A stretch of DNA of 43,209 nucleotides from SG8-4 sp964598225 (lineage in GTDB: Bacteria > Planctomycetota > Phycisphaerae > Sedimentisphaerales > Anaerobacaceae): the NCBI GenBank assembly GCA_964598225.1, contig CAZRBG010000051.1:1-43209 (forward strand), in the 5' to 3' direction. Position 1 is the first letter of the stretch; every line of letters starts with the position of its first letter. Shown here in pieces: positions 24,206 to 32,123 of this stretch. The notes under the pieces are model-generated. The model ran no database searches and was not told the origin of the DNA. It saw nothing but the letters and a program-made list of their open reading frames with translations. The translations under genes and the position numbers were made by a program.

Positions 24206-25459
24206 ATGGATGGTTCTTATTCACGTCGTAGATTTCTGAAGACCGCTGCGGCCGGCAGTGCTACGTTGGCGCTGTCGGCCTCGAGTTATTCCCGTGTTAT
24301 CGGCGCTAACGAGCGGATATCTATCGCTCAGATCGGCTGTGGCGGTCGTGGGATCGGCGCGCACATGGCCGGGGTGCACAAGCACCAGGATACGCAGAAT
24401 TTCGAGATTACCGCCGTATGCGATCCGTGGCGGCTGCGTCAGGAAGCGGCGGCGGCCAAGACGAAGGAATGGTACGGGCGCGAGGCGCGGAAGTTCTCGT
24501 CTTATCGCGACGTCATGGCGCTCGAAGACGTGGACGCTGTAATGATCGCCTCGCCCGATCACGCGCACACGACACATCTCAAGGCGGCGGCCGAGGCCGG
24601 CAAGGACACCTACTGCGAGAAGCCGCTGGCGATGCGGCTCGACAGGCTCAAAGACGCCTGCGACGCGGTAAAGAAGGCCAAGACCGTCGTGCAGATCGGC
24701 ACGCAGTTGCGAAGCTACCCGACTTTCACCGGCTGCCGCAAGCTCTATAAGACAGGCGTTCTCGGCAAGGTCGGGCGTATCGAGCAATGTCGCAACAGTG
24801 CTCAGCCCTATTGGTACAGATACGTCAAGAATGTTAAGGCCGAAGACGTGGACTGGGATGAATTCGTGATGGACAAACCGGTGAAGAAGTTCGATCCGGT
24901 GCTCTACTCGGGCTGGTACGGCTACCGGATGTTCTCAGACGGCCCGGTCCCGGGCCTGGGCAGCCACTTCATCGACCTCGTACACTACATCACGGGCGCG
25001 AAGTTCCCAACGAACTGCGTCTGCCTGGGCGGGACGTTCACCTGGAAGGACGAGCATAACTTCACATGCCCGGACCACGTTCAGGCGTTGTGGACGTACC
25101 CGGAAGGCTTCATGGTGAGCTACTCGACCAACTTCGGCAATGGCAGCGGCAACAGCTTCAAGATCTTCGGCGACGCCGGCGTTCTGGACATGGTGAAATG
25201 GCACGAGCCCGTTCTGACGGCCCAAGGGGCTAACCCTAAAAAGAAGGGCCCGATCCGCGGCAAAAACCCCGTCGAAGAAGTGCAGCGGCCCGATCACTTC
25301 CTCGATTGGCTCCAGTGCATGCGGACACGCAACACGCCGAACGCGCCAATCGATGCCGGTTATCAGCACGGCGTAGCCGTGATCATGGCGATGCAGGCAT
25401 TTGACGCGGGCAAACGAATGGTCTACGATGCGGCGAAACGGGAAATCTATCCCGCATAG
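24206..25459 (+). CDS. Tat-exported Gfo/Idh/MocA family oxidoreductase
   Basis: A 417-residue exported oxidoreductase-like protein. The Tat signal is SRRRFLKTAAAGSATLAL, followed by the Rossmann motif ISIAQIGCGGRGIG, ASPDHAHTTHLKAAAEAGKDTYCEKPLAMR (family catalytic EKP) and a C-terminal domain with GLGSHFIDLVHYITGAKFP. The start at 24206 is selected because AAGGAG lies seven bases upstream and the Tat n-region begins there; the codon at 24149 falls within the promoter. It forms a likely operon with the TIM-barrel/ceramidase fusion 35 bases downstream. Homologues usually act on sugars or inositols with NAD(P), but the true substrate of the Tat-exported planctomycete type is unknown. Confidence 0.9.
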   Translation: MDGSYSRRRFLKTAAAGSATLALSASSYSRVIGANERISIAQIGCGGRGIGAHMAGVHKHQDTQNFEITAVCDPWRLRQEAAAAKTKEWYGREARKFSSYRDVMALEDVDAVMIASPDHAHTTHLKAAAEAGKDTYCEKPLAMRLDRLKDACDAVKKAKTVVQIGTQLRSYPTFTGCRKLYKTGVLGKVGRIEQCRNSAQPYWYRYVKNVKAEDVDWDEFVMDKPVKKFDPVLYSGWYGYRMFSDGPVPGLGSHFIDLVHYITGAKFPTNCVCLGGTFTWKDEHNFTCPDHVQALWTYPEGFMVSYSTNFGNGSGNSFKIFGDAGVLDMVKWHEPVLTAQGANPKKKGPIRGKNPVEEVQRPDHFLDWLQCMRTRNTPNAPIDAGYQHGVAVIMAMQAFDAGKRMVYDAAKREIYPA

Positions 25460-25494
25460 CAACTCTTTCTCGAAACAGTTAGGAGAAGACGAAC

Positions 25495-27762
25495 ATGAGT
25501 TCTCTCGATGAGATGTCTCGCAGGGATTTTTTGGACCGAACATTGAAAGTCGGAGCGACGGGTGTTGCCGCTTGCTACACAACCGGTTTGGCCAATGCAG
25601 ACCAAAGTGGCGAGCGCTGGCAATTAGGATGTTACACGCGCCCTTGGGCCAAGTACGACTATCGCGTGGCGCTCGATGAGATAGCCGAGGCGGGCTTCAA
25701 ATATGCCGGTCTGATGACCACCAACTCAAAGAGCAGACTCGTGATTTCCGTTTCCACCACACTCGAAGAAGCTCAGAAGGTGGGCGAAGAAGTTCGCAAA
25801 CGCGGGTTGAAGGTTCCATCGGTTTACGGCGGCGGCATCCCGGTCAATAAATCTCTCAGAGCCGGCATCGAGGGTCTCAGGAAGTTGATCGATAACTGTG
25901 CTGCATGCGGTGCTGCGAATCTACTCATGGGCGGAATCGGCAACGAGAAGCTCTATAACGCCTACTACAAAGCCATCGCCGAGTGTTGTGATTATGCCGC
26001 AGCCAAAGGCATCGGTATAAGCGTCAAGCCCCACGGCGGTCTCAACGCCACGGGGCCGCAGTGCCGAAAGACAGTGGAGATGGTCGGGCACAAGAACTTT
26101 CGCATCTGGTACGATCCCGGAAATATTTATTATTATTCGAACGCCAAGCTCGATCCTGTGACCGACGCCGCCACTGTCGATGGACTCGTCGCAGGCATGT
26201 GCGTCAAGGATTACAAGCACCCCAAAAACGTCGCGGTGACGCCGGGAACCGGCATGGTCGATTTCCCGGCGGTTTTGGCCCGTCTGAAGCAGGGAGGCTT
26301 CACCGAAGGGGCGTTGGTCGTGGAATGCCTCGATCCCGGAGACCTGAAGCAAACGCGGGCGGAAGCTAAGAAGGCCCGCGAGTTTCTGGAAGAGCTGACG
26401 GGCCAGAAAACAGCAAGGTCGGGCGAGGCTTCTGTTAGCACGTCTCAGCTAACGGCAGGTGCCGCCGTTACCGACATCACACCGCCGGTCGGTTATCGAA
26501 TGAGCGGCTACTTCCGCGAACGGCTGAGCACCGGGACGCAGAATCCCCTGCGCGCAAAAGCAGTTGTTCTGCGGCAGGGCGATGAATCCGTAGCCATAGT
26601 GTCGTGTGATATCATCGGCTTATCAGTCGAGGTTTCATCGCAAGCTCGCAAACGAGCCTCGCAGGAAACCGGCATCCCTGCCCAGAACATCCTTCTGGCG
26701 GCAACGCACTCGCATACGGGGCCGCTATACTTCGGCGCCTTGAGGAAATACTTGCATGATAAAGCCGTGGCCGAACATGGCAGCGACCCTTGCGAGAAGG
26801 TGGACTACCCCGCCAGGCTCGCAAATGAGATCACGGAGGCTATCATAAAAGCCAATGCGGCGGTAAAACCCGTGCAAATCGAAGCCGGATCAGCCGAACA
26901 GTATGGTCTGTCCTTCAACCGGCGTTTCCACATGAAAAACGGCACGGTTCGCTTCAACCCCGGCGTGATGAATCCCGACATTGTCCGCGTCGCGGGCCCG
27001 ATTGATCCCGAGGTTGGGATTGTCTTGCTCCGCCGGGCCGAAACAGGCAATAACATAGCGGCGTTGATAAACTTTGCCTTGCATTTGGACACCGTCGGCG
27101 GAACCGAGTATGCGGCCGATTACCCTTACTACCTGGAACAATCCCTGCAGGCGAAATGCGGCAAGGAAATAGTGCTGTTTTTCGGTACCGGCACATGCGG
27201 CGACATAAACCATATCGACGTCACGACCAAAGAGCGTTTGAAGACGGACTATATCGGCAAGACGCTTGCCGAAACCGTGGCTGCGAGGGCCGGCGCGCTG
27301 AGCATCGCACAACCTTCACTGGCCGTCCGCAGCGAAGTTGTGGAAGTGCCGCTTCAGCATTACGGTCCCGAAGAGGTCGCATGGGCGCGCGAGAATATCA
27401 AAAAGGTCGGCACGAGAGAGTTGTCGTTTCTGGAACAGGTCAAGGCGTATAAGATACTTGCGATCGAGATGCGGCACAGCCGGACGATACCGCTCGAGGT
27501 CCAGGTCTTCCGCCTGAGCCGGGATGTAGCCGTGGTCGGTCTGCCCGGCGAGGTCTTCGTAGACCTCGGACTCGCCATTAAAAAGGCCAGTCCCTTCGAA
27601 CACACACTGGTGATTGAGCTGTGTCAAGATGCTCCGGGGTACATCCCCACGAAAAAGGCATTCGCTGAGGGAAGCTACGAAACAGTCAATTCACGGATCG
27701 CTCCGGGCGGCGGCGAAAAAATGGCCGAGGCGGCGATTCGACTACTAAAGGAATTGGGTTAG
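25495..27762 (+). CDS. Tat-signal fusion: sugar phosphate isomerase/epimerase-like TIM barrel plus neutral ceramidase-like domain
   Basis: 755 residues in one uninterrupted frame. The N-terminus MSSLDEMSRRDFLDRTLKVGATGVAACYTTG has a twin-Arg motif and VAAC, a possible lipobox, so it may be a Tat lipoprotein. Residues about 40-305 are an AP-endonuclease-2-type TIM barrel (GISVKPHGG, FRIWYDPGNIYYYS, EGALVVECLDPGDL), as in sugar or inosose isomerases/epimerases. From about 318 a neutral/alkaline ceramidase-like N-terminal domain begins (AAVTDITPPVGYRMSGYF, ATHSHTGPLYFG with H405 and H407 as likely metal ligands, FFGTGTCGDINHID). These two families are normally separate proteins. AGGAGA precedes the ATG. 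It is probably co-transcribed with the Gfo/Idh gene. Hydrolytic and isomerase activities are inferred from family only. Confidence 0.87.
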   Translation: MSSLDEMSRRDFLDRTLKVGATGVAACYTTGLANADQSGERWQLGCYTRPWAKYDYRVALDEIAEAGFKYAGLMTTNSKSRLVISVSTTLEEAQKVGEEVRKRGLKVPSVYGGGIPVNKSLRAGIEGLRKLIDNCAACGAANLLMGGIGNEKLYNAYYKAIAECCDYAAAKGIGISVKPHGGLNATGPQCRKTVEMVGHKNFRIWYDPGNIYYYSNAKLDPVTDAATVDGLVAGMCVKDYKHPKNVAVTPGTGMVDFPAVLARLKQGGFTEGALVVECLDPGDLKQTRAEAKKAREFLEELTGQKTARSGEASVSTSQLTAGAAVTDITPPVGYRMSGYFRERLSTGTQNPLRAKAVVLRQGDESVAIVSCDIIGLSVEVSSQARKRASQETGIPAQNILLAATHSHTGPLYFGALRKYLHDKAVAEHGSDPCEKVDYPARLANEITEAIIKANAAVKPVQIEAGSAEQYGLSFNRRFHMKNGTVRFNPGVMNPDIVRVAGPIDPEVGIVLLRRAETGNNIAALINFALHLDTVGGTEYAADYPYYLEQSLQAKCGKEIVLFFGTGTCGDINHIDVTTKERLKTDYIGKTLAETVAARAGALSIAQPSLAVRSEVVEVPLQHYGPEEVAWARENIKKVGTRELSFLEQVKAYKILAIEMRHSRTIPLEVQVFRLSRDVAVVGLPGEVFVDLGLAIKKASPFEHTLVIELCQDAPGYIPTKKAFAEGSYETVNSRIAPGGGEKMAEAAIRLLKELG

Positions 27763-27847
27763 TAAGATGCCAAGACCAAATCGGGGGAATTCTTATCGCG
27801 AGCGAAGCAGACGAGCCTCGTATGTAATTTGAAATCGTGATGCTTCC

Positions 27848-27873
27848 GGATTCCCGCTTCCGCGGGAGTGACA
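27848..27873. repeat. Dispersed hairpin repeat TTCCCGCTTCCGCGGGA
   Basis: A short palindrome (TCCCGC-TTCC-GCGGGA) with flanks ggat and gtgaca. It occurs in inverse orientation at 41815-41840 (TGTCATTCCCGCGGAAGCGG), with one mismatch. It sits between the fusion gene and dapF. Repeats of this type are widespread in bacterial genomes. Confidence 0.7.
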
Positions 27874-27892
27874 AATTGTAAGAAAGGTGTTG

Positions 27893-28771
27893 ATGAAATT
27901 CACAAAGATGCACGGCATAGGCAATGACTACGTTTATGTCAATTGCTTCGAGGAGAAGGTCGATAATCCCGCCGAGCTGGCTAAGGTCGTCAGCGACCGG
28001 CATAAAGGGATAGGCGGTGACGGTCTGATTCTGATTGCACCTTCGCAGAAGGCCGACGTACGGATGCGCATCTTCAATGCCGACGGCTCGGAAGCAGAGA
28101 TGTGCGGCAACGGACTAAGGTGCGTAGCAAAATATACATACGAACACAAATTGGCGCCGGCCGGAGACACATTTGCCGTGCCGGGCGGCAACAATTTCCC
28201 CGCTTCACTGAAGATAGAAACCGGCAACGGTGTTCTAACTGTCGGGTTGATGATCGACGAGAACGATAATGTGTCCAGCGTCTGTGTGAACATGGGTTCG
28301 CCGATTCTTACGCCGAGTGAAATACCGGTAAACCTGTCCGGCGACAAGATTGTAGAACAGCCAATAGAAATCCTCGGGCAGAACCTGAACATGACTTGTG
28401 TCTCGATGGGCAATCCGCACGCTGTCTTCTTCTGTGAGGATGTCCAGTCAATTAACCTGGAAAAGCTCGGTCCGGCGATTGAACATGACGCTGTTTTCCC
28501 AAACCGAATTAATGTCCATTTCGTCCGGATCGACGGGCCGAACGAACTTACAATGCAAACCTGGGAGCGAGGCAGCGGAATAACGATGGCATGCGGAACC
28601 GGCGCCTGCGCCACGGCCGTCGCGGCGGTGCTCGCCGGCAAAGCAGAACGGACGTGCACGACACATCTGCCCGGCGGCGATCTTGATCTCAACTGGTCCG
28701 AAAATGACAACTGCGTGTACATGACCGGACCAGCGACGGAAGTTTTCTCCGGCGTCTGGCCGTCAAAGTAG
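27893..28771 (+). CDS. dapF: Diaminopimelate epimerase
   Basis: Converts LL-diaminopimelate to the meso form, the precursor of lysine and of meso-DAP peptidoglycan; a cytoplasmic, cofactor-free enzyme with two catalytic cysteines. Both are visible: C71 in AEMCGNGLR and C234 in MACGTGACATAV. The N-terminal MKFTKMHGIGNDYVYVN and GIGGDGLILI are canonical. At 292 residues it is slightly longer than the usual 270-280. The start at 27893 is chosen over GTG at 27887 because the AGAAAGG ribosome site (27881-27887) overlaps that GTG. It is followed at 77 bases by the histidine kinase gene, with no clear functional link. Confidence 0.95.
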   Translation: MKFTKMHGIGNDYVYVNCFEEKVDNPAELAKVVSDRHKGIGGDGLILIAPSQKADVRMRIFNADGSEAEMCGNGLRCVAKYTYEHKLAPAGDTFAVPGGNNFPASLKIETGNGVLTVGLMIDENDNVSSVCVNMGSPILTPSEIPVNLSGDKIVEQPIEILGQNLNMTCVSMGNPHAVFFCEDVQSINLEKLGPAIEHDAVFPNRINVHFVRIDGPNELTMQTWERGSGITMACGTGACATAVAAVLAGKAERTCTTHLPGGDLDLNWSENDNCVYMTGPATEVFSGVWPSK

Positions 28772-28848
28772 TCCAGGCACTTCAAACTTGTTGGCAGAAA
28801 TAAACGTTTCTGCTAAACAGACACACCTTTCGGTCCGAAAAAGGAACA

Positions 28849-29673
28849 GTGGCGTTGCTTTTGGTAAACGCTCATTGCTTTTCCAAGTGTGATTGGTTGG
28901 TCAATATAAGTATGCAGGAAAAGGCGAAAAAACGAAAGGATAACCCAGATTCTAACAGAACACCTGCTAAGAATCGCGATGTTGAAAGGTTGGCGGCAGT
29001 CGGCATGCATGCATCCAGGGTCGCGCATGAGCTGAACAATCAGCTTGACGGCATCATGCGATACATGAATCTTGCGATGAGAATTGTCGAGCGGGAGAAC
29101 CTCGATAAGCCCAGGGAGTACCTGACACAGTGCCGGAAAACGCTGAGGCACATGGCTCGAGTACTCAGCGAACTGCTGGAATTCTCTCGCGCGCCCGATG
29201 CCCCGGCCGAGTACGTCAAGATCGAGCAATTGATCGAGGACGCAATCAAAGCCATAGAGCGGCGAGCTATTAGTTCGAACGTGAGGATATCGCGAAGTTA
29301 CACCGCCGATTTGCCCACCGTACGAAATGGAAATCTAATCCAGATATTCGTCAACCTTGCCGGAAACGCCCTGGATGCAATGCCCGACGGCGGAGAGTTA
29401 ACAATTACAACCCGGCGGGCCAAAAACGACACCATAGCCGTGGAGTTTCGAGACACCGGTCAGGGCCTTCCGCAGGGCGATCCGGAGGCGATATTCGAGC
29501 CTTTTTTTACAACTAAAGCTATGGGCGAGGGAACAGGATTGGGGTTGGCAATTTCCAGGGACATTATTGAGAGCTGCCACGGGCGCATAACTGCGGAAAA
29601 TGCCCCGGAGGGAGGCAGTGTCTTCACGGTCTGCCTGCCGATTACAAATCAAGACGGGAGTTCACAAACATAG
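28849..29673 (+). CDS. Soluble two-component sensor histidine kinase (NtrB-like)
   Basis: 274 residues with no membrane segment and no recognisable sensor domain. The dimerisation/phosphoacceptor helix carries H60 in SRVAHELNNQLDGIM. The ATPase domain shows the N box (QIFVNLAGNALDAMPDGGEL), G1 (FRDTGQGLP), the F box (IFEPFFTTK) and G2 (GEGTGLGLAISRDII). It autophosphorylates and should pass phosphate to the NtrC-type regulator encoded 14 bases downstream. Start uncertain: GTG at 28849 has AGGA only three bases away, while ATG at 28912 (MQEKAKKRK) has a more natural N-terminus but no ribosome site. The signal must come through a partner protein or the short N-terminus. Confidence 0.88.
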   Translation: MALLLVNAHCFSKCDWLVNISMQEKAKKRKDNPDSNRTPAKNRDVERLAAVGMHASRVAHELNNQLDGIMRYMNLAMRIVERENLDKPREYLTQCRKTLRHMARVLSELLEFSRAPDAPAEYVKIEQLIEDAIKAIERRAISSNVRISRSYTADLPTVRNGNLIQIFVNLAGNALDAMPDGGELTITTRRAKNDTIAVEFRDTGQGLPQGDPEAIFEPFFTTKAMGEGTGLGLAISRDIIESCHGRITAENAPEGGSVFTVCLPITNQDGSSQT

Positions 29674-29687
29674 ATTGGGAATACCCC

Positions 29688-31073
29688 ATGAGAGAGAAAA
29701 GCATTCTTGTTATAGACGACGACAGAATAATATTGGATTCGCTATGCGAGTTTCTTTCTTTGGAGGGCTTTCGAGCCGACGGCGTCGAGACGCTTAACGG
29801 TGCGCTGGCCATGATGGAAAAAGGGGATTACTCGCTGGTGCTGACTGATGTCAACCTGCCCGACGGAGACGGCCTCGAATTGCTGGATATCATCGGCAAG
29901 GACTATCCGCAGACGGTGGCCGTCGTAATCACCGGTTACGGCACAATCGAAAGTGCGGTCAAGGCAATCAAAAAAGGCGCCCACGACTATCTGACCAAGC
30001 CCATCATCGATGACGAATTGCGTCTGGCCGTGGACCGGGCCATGCGGCAGCAATCTCTGATGAGCGAGAACGAAAATCTCAAATTACAACTCGATCGAAA
30101 GCATCGTCTGGAAAATATTATCAGTCATAACTACAAGATGGCAAAGATATTCGATCTCGTGGAGGCGGTTGCCGAGAGCAAGATAACCATACTGATGACC
30201 GGGCCTTCCGGCACGGGCAAAAGCATGCTGGCTCGTGCTATACATCATCGATCCGGCAGACATGACAAACCGTTCGTGGAAGTAAGCTGCGGCGCGCTGC
30301 CGGAAACGCTGCTCGAAAGCGAGTTGTTCGGCCACGCCAAAGGAGCCTTCACCGGCGCCGTTGCCAGCAAAGAAGGCAAGTTCCTTGCCGCCGACGGCGG
30401 GACAATCTTTCTCGACGAAATCGCTAATGCCTCGCCCGGCCTGCAGGCCAAGCTTCTCCGTGTACTTGAGGATAGGCAGTTCGAGCCTGTGGGCAGTAAC
30501 AAGACTATGGTCGTAGACACGCGGATCCTCCTGGCTTCGAATAGAAATCTCGATGATGAAGTCCGAAAAGGCCGGTTTCGCGAAGACTTGTATTACCGCA
30601 TCAACGTTGTGACGATTGAATTGCCGCCCCTGCGTGAAAGAGTCGGAGACGTCAGGCTGCTTGCCGAGCATTTCCTGCGAATGTACTCGGTTCAGCACAA
30701 CAGAGAAAAGCTCGGTTTTACCGAAGAGGCGATGGAGTGCCTTGAGCGGTATTCATGGCCCGGCAATATCCGTGAGATAGAAAACGTCATCGAGCGGGCA
30801 ACGCTGCTTAGCAAGAGCAAGTTCGTCAGCCCCGATGATCTTCCGGGCGCTATCAGAGAAGGACCCGCCCAAAAAGTCTCCGATTACAAACCCACAAGTC
30901 TTAAAGCAGCCCTTGCCGGTCCCGAAAAGGAAATCATACGTCGAGCCCTCGAAGCGAATCACTGGAACAGACAGGAAACAGCCAGAGCGCTTCAGATAAA
31001 CCGCACGACGCTGTTCAAGAAGATGAAGCACTACGGCCTGTACACTGAGGCCGAGCGACTGGGCCTTATCTGA
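29688..31073 (+). CDS. Sigma-54-dependent NtrC-family response regulator
   Basis: 461 residues in three domains. The receiver (1-125) has acidic DDD at 10-12, phospho-acceptor D54 (LTDVNLPDGDG) and K in YLTKPI. The AAA+ domain (about 145-380) has Walker A GPSGTGKS, the sigma-54-contacting loop GAFTGA, Walker B GTIFLDEIA and the arginine finger region FREDLYYRINVV. The C-terminal Fis-type helix-turn-helix is NHWNRQETARALQINRTTLFKKMKHYGL. It activates RNA polymerase carrying sigma-54 after phosphorylation by the adjacent kinase. Target genes cannot be read from the window. The start has a GGGAA site eight bases away. Confidence 0.95.
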   Translation: MREKSILVIDDDRIILDSLCEFLSLEGFRADGVETLNGALAMMEKGDYSLVLTDVNLPDGDGLELLDIIGKDYPQTVAVVITGYGTIESAVKAIKKGAHDYLTKPIIDDELRLAVDRAMRQQSLMSENENLKLQLDRKHRLENIISHNYKMAKIFDLVEAVAESKITILMTGPSGTGKSMLARAIHHRSGRHDKPFVEVSCGALPETLLESELFGHAKGAFTGAVASKEGKFLAADGGTIFLDEIANASPGLQAKLLRVLEDRQFEPVGSNKTMVVDTRILLASNRNLDDEVRKGRFREDLYYRINVVTIELPPLRERVGDVRLLAEHFLRMYSVQHNREKLGFTEEAMECLERYSWPGNIREIENVIERATLLSKSKFVSPDDLPGAIREGPAQKVSDYKPTSLKAALAGPEKEIIRRALEANHWNRQETARALQINRTTLFKKMKHYGLYTEAERLGLI

Positions 31074-31146
31074 GTATTGACTATTGAGGAAATCGGGATA
31101 TCAGATTATCAATGTGCAGGGTGCCTCAATATTCAATAGTCAATTT
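31074..31146. repeat. Inverted TTGACTATTGA-type repeats after the response regulator gene
   Basis: AGTATTGACTATTGAGG (31074-31090) and CCTCAATATTCAATAGTCAA (31124-31143) are largely complementary, separated by about 33 bases. Related direct repeats are at 18771-18805. This may be a remnant of a small mobile repeat. Confidence 0.45.
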
Positions 31147-31200
31147 AAAAAACCCCTGCTTTTTTGCGGAGGGAGGGGAGAAGGAAGAGAAAAGCAGGGG
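31147..31200 (-). terminator. Terminator for the minus-strand DUF1566-like gene
   Basis: On the minus strand an 11-bp stem, CCCCTGCTTTT with AAAAGCAGGGG, encloses a loop of about 26 bases that is almost entirely pyrimidine, then runs into six T (31152-31147). The plus strand has no T run after the stem, so the direction is minus. It lies about 120 bases after the stop at 31319. Confidence 0.7.
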
Positions 31201-31318
31201 CAAAAAATGAAAAAGCTATTTTGATTATAGCAATATCCACGGAAAGATCAACCCAAAAAACAAAATTCCAAAATTTCTTAAGCAAAAAACCGCACTTTTT
31301 GACATAAAAATCCCACCA

Positions 31319-31744
31319 TCAACCGCTGGTGCCCAACTCTGCTTTACCGCCGCGTACGTAACGGACAAAGTTGTAGATTCGGATCACGTCGCCCTGCGGG
31401 CCGCGGTCGCGCGGAAATCTCGACGGATCACCCGATTTGGGATCGCTACGCTGCGCCCCGGCGCCGTGGACGGCCATCGGTTGACATTGACCTGACCACC
31501 TGTTCGAGCCTGTATTCAGGTCCGTAACGGTGGCGTCGCCGTTGTCATTGTAGGCAGGCTCATTGCCGACATACTGCGCATCCTGACCGAAGAAGTTCCG
31601 GCCGGCTTTCGGGCATTCGATTTCGGTGCGATTGTTGCAACACCTGACTTGCCCAGTATCGACGATCATATAAGTCTGGGCGGCAAACGTATCACCGGAA
31701 AGGCAAATCATGAATATCGTGATTAATTGTTTGTTCCAACTCAT
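31319..31744 (-). CDS. Secreted DUF1566-like protein lacking its central region
   Basis: 141 residues with a signal peptide (MSWNKQLITIFMICLSGDTFAA). The N-terminal part, TYMIVDTGQ ... FFGQDAQYVGNEPAYNDNGDATVTDLNTG, is the standard opening of DUF1566/Lcl-type proteins. The C-terminal part, PMAVHGAGAQRSDPKSGDP ... GPQGDVIRIYNFVRYVRGG, is the standard ending. Full-length relatives have well over 100 additional residues between the two, including the WRLPTIKEL region, which is absent here; the reading frame is nevertheless continuous. It is either an in-frame deletion product or an assembly collapse. The start at 31744 (GGAG eight bases upstream) is preferred to TTG at 31750. It is divergent from the LamG gene. 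Confidence 0.6.
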   Translation of the reverse strand: MSWNKQLITIFMICLSGDTFAAQTYMIVDTGQVRCCNNRTEIECPKAGRNFFGQDAQYVGNEPAYNDNGDATVTDLNTGSNRWSGQCQPMAVHGAGAQRSDPKSGDPSRFPRDRGPQGDVIRIYNFVRYVRGGKAELGTSG

Positions 31745-31750
31745 TTTCAA

Positions 31751-31946
31751 TGCTCCGTTGTATTACAGCACGTCATAAAACTGAGATCTATGTTCAGAAC
31801 AGGGTATTCGGGCCACATCGACGTCGTCACAGGCATATTTACTCGCGAAGAAGAAGCAGTGCAAGATACTCATGTGATGCCAATTTTAAAAATTTCTGCC
31901 TAAAACAGCCATGATCAGGTGTCGATGAATAGTTTCAAGATAATTA
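31751..31946. other. Intergenic leader region, no gene seen
   Basis: Lies between the divergent DUF1566-like and LamG genes. Both strands are interrupted by stops and I see no coding signature, riboswitch or repeat. The LamG promoter is immediately to the right, and a further leader of about 140 bases without recognised structure runs to 32123. Confidence 0.5.
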
Positions 31947-31976
31947 TTGACGGAACGTCGGCAGTTCTGGTACAAT
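31947..31976 (+). promoter_or_regulatory. Promoter of the LamG protein gene
   Basis: TTGACG (31947-31952), an 18-base spacer and TACAAT (31971-31976): five of six matches at each box. It gives a 5' leader of about 140 bases before the start at 32124, long enough for regulation, although no known riboswitch is recognised. Confidence 0.6.
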
Positions 31977-32123
31977 AAATATGCTGAAGGAAGCAGGCAG
32001 AAATGGATTATCCTAAAACATACTGGATGAGTCAGTCAGCATCACACATAGTTATCGGTCGTTCCGATACGAACTTTCAACTTTTTCCCAACTTTCTCTC
32101 TTTAAAGGTAGGAGGACTCCGTC

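Noticed and set aside
31983..32123. Riboswitch in the LamG leader
   Set aside because: The leader is long enough, but I could not match any known riboswitch core or draw a convincing structure.
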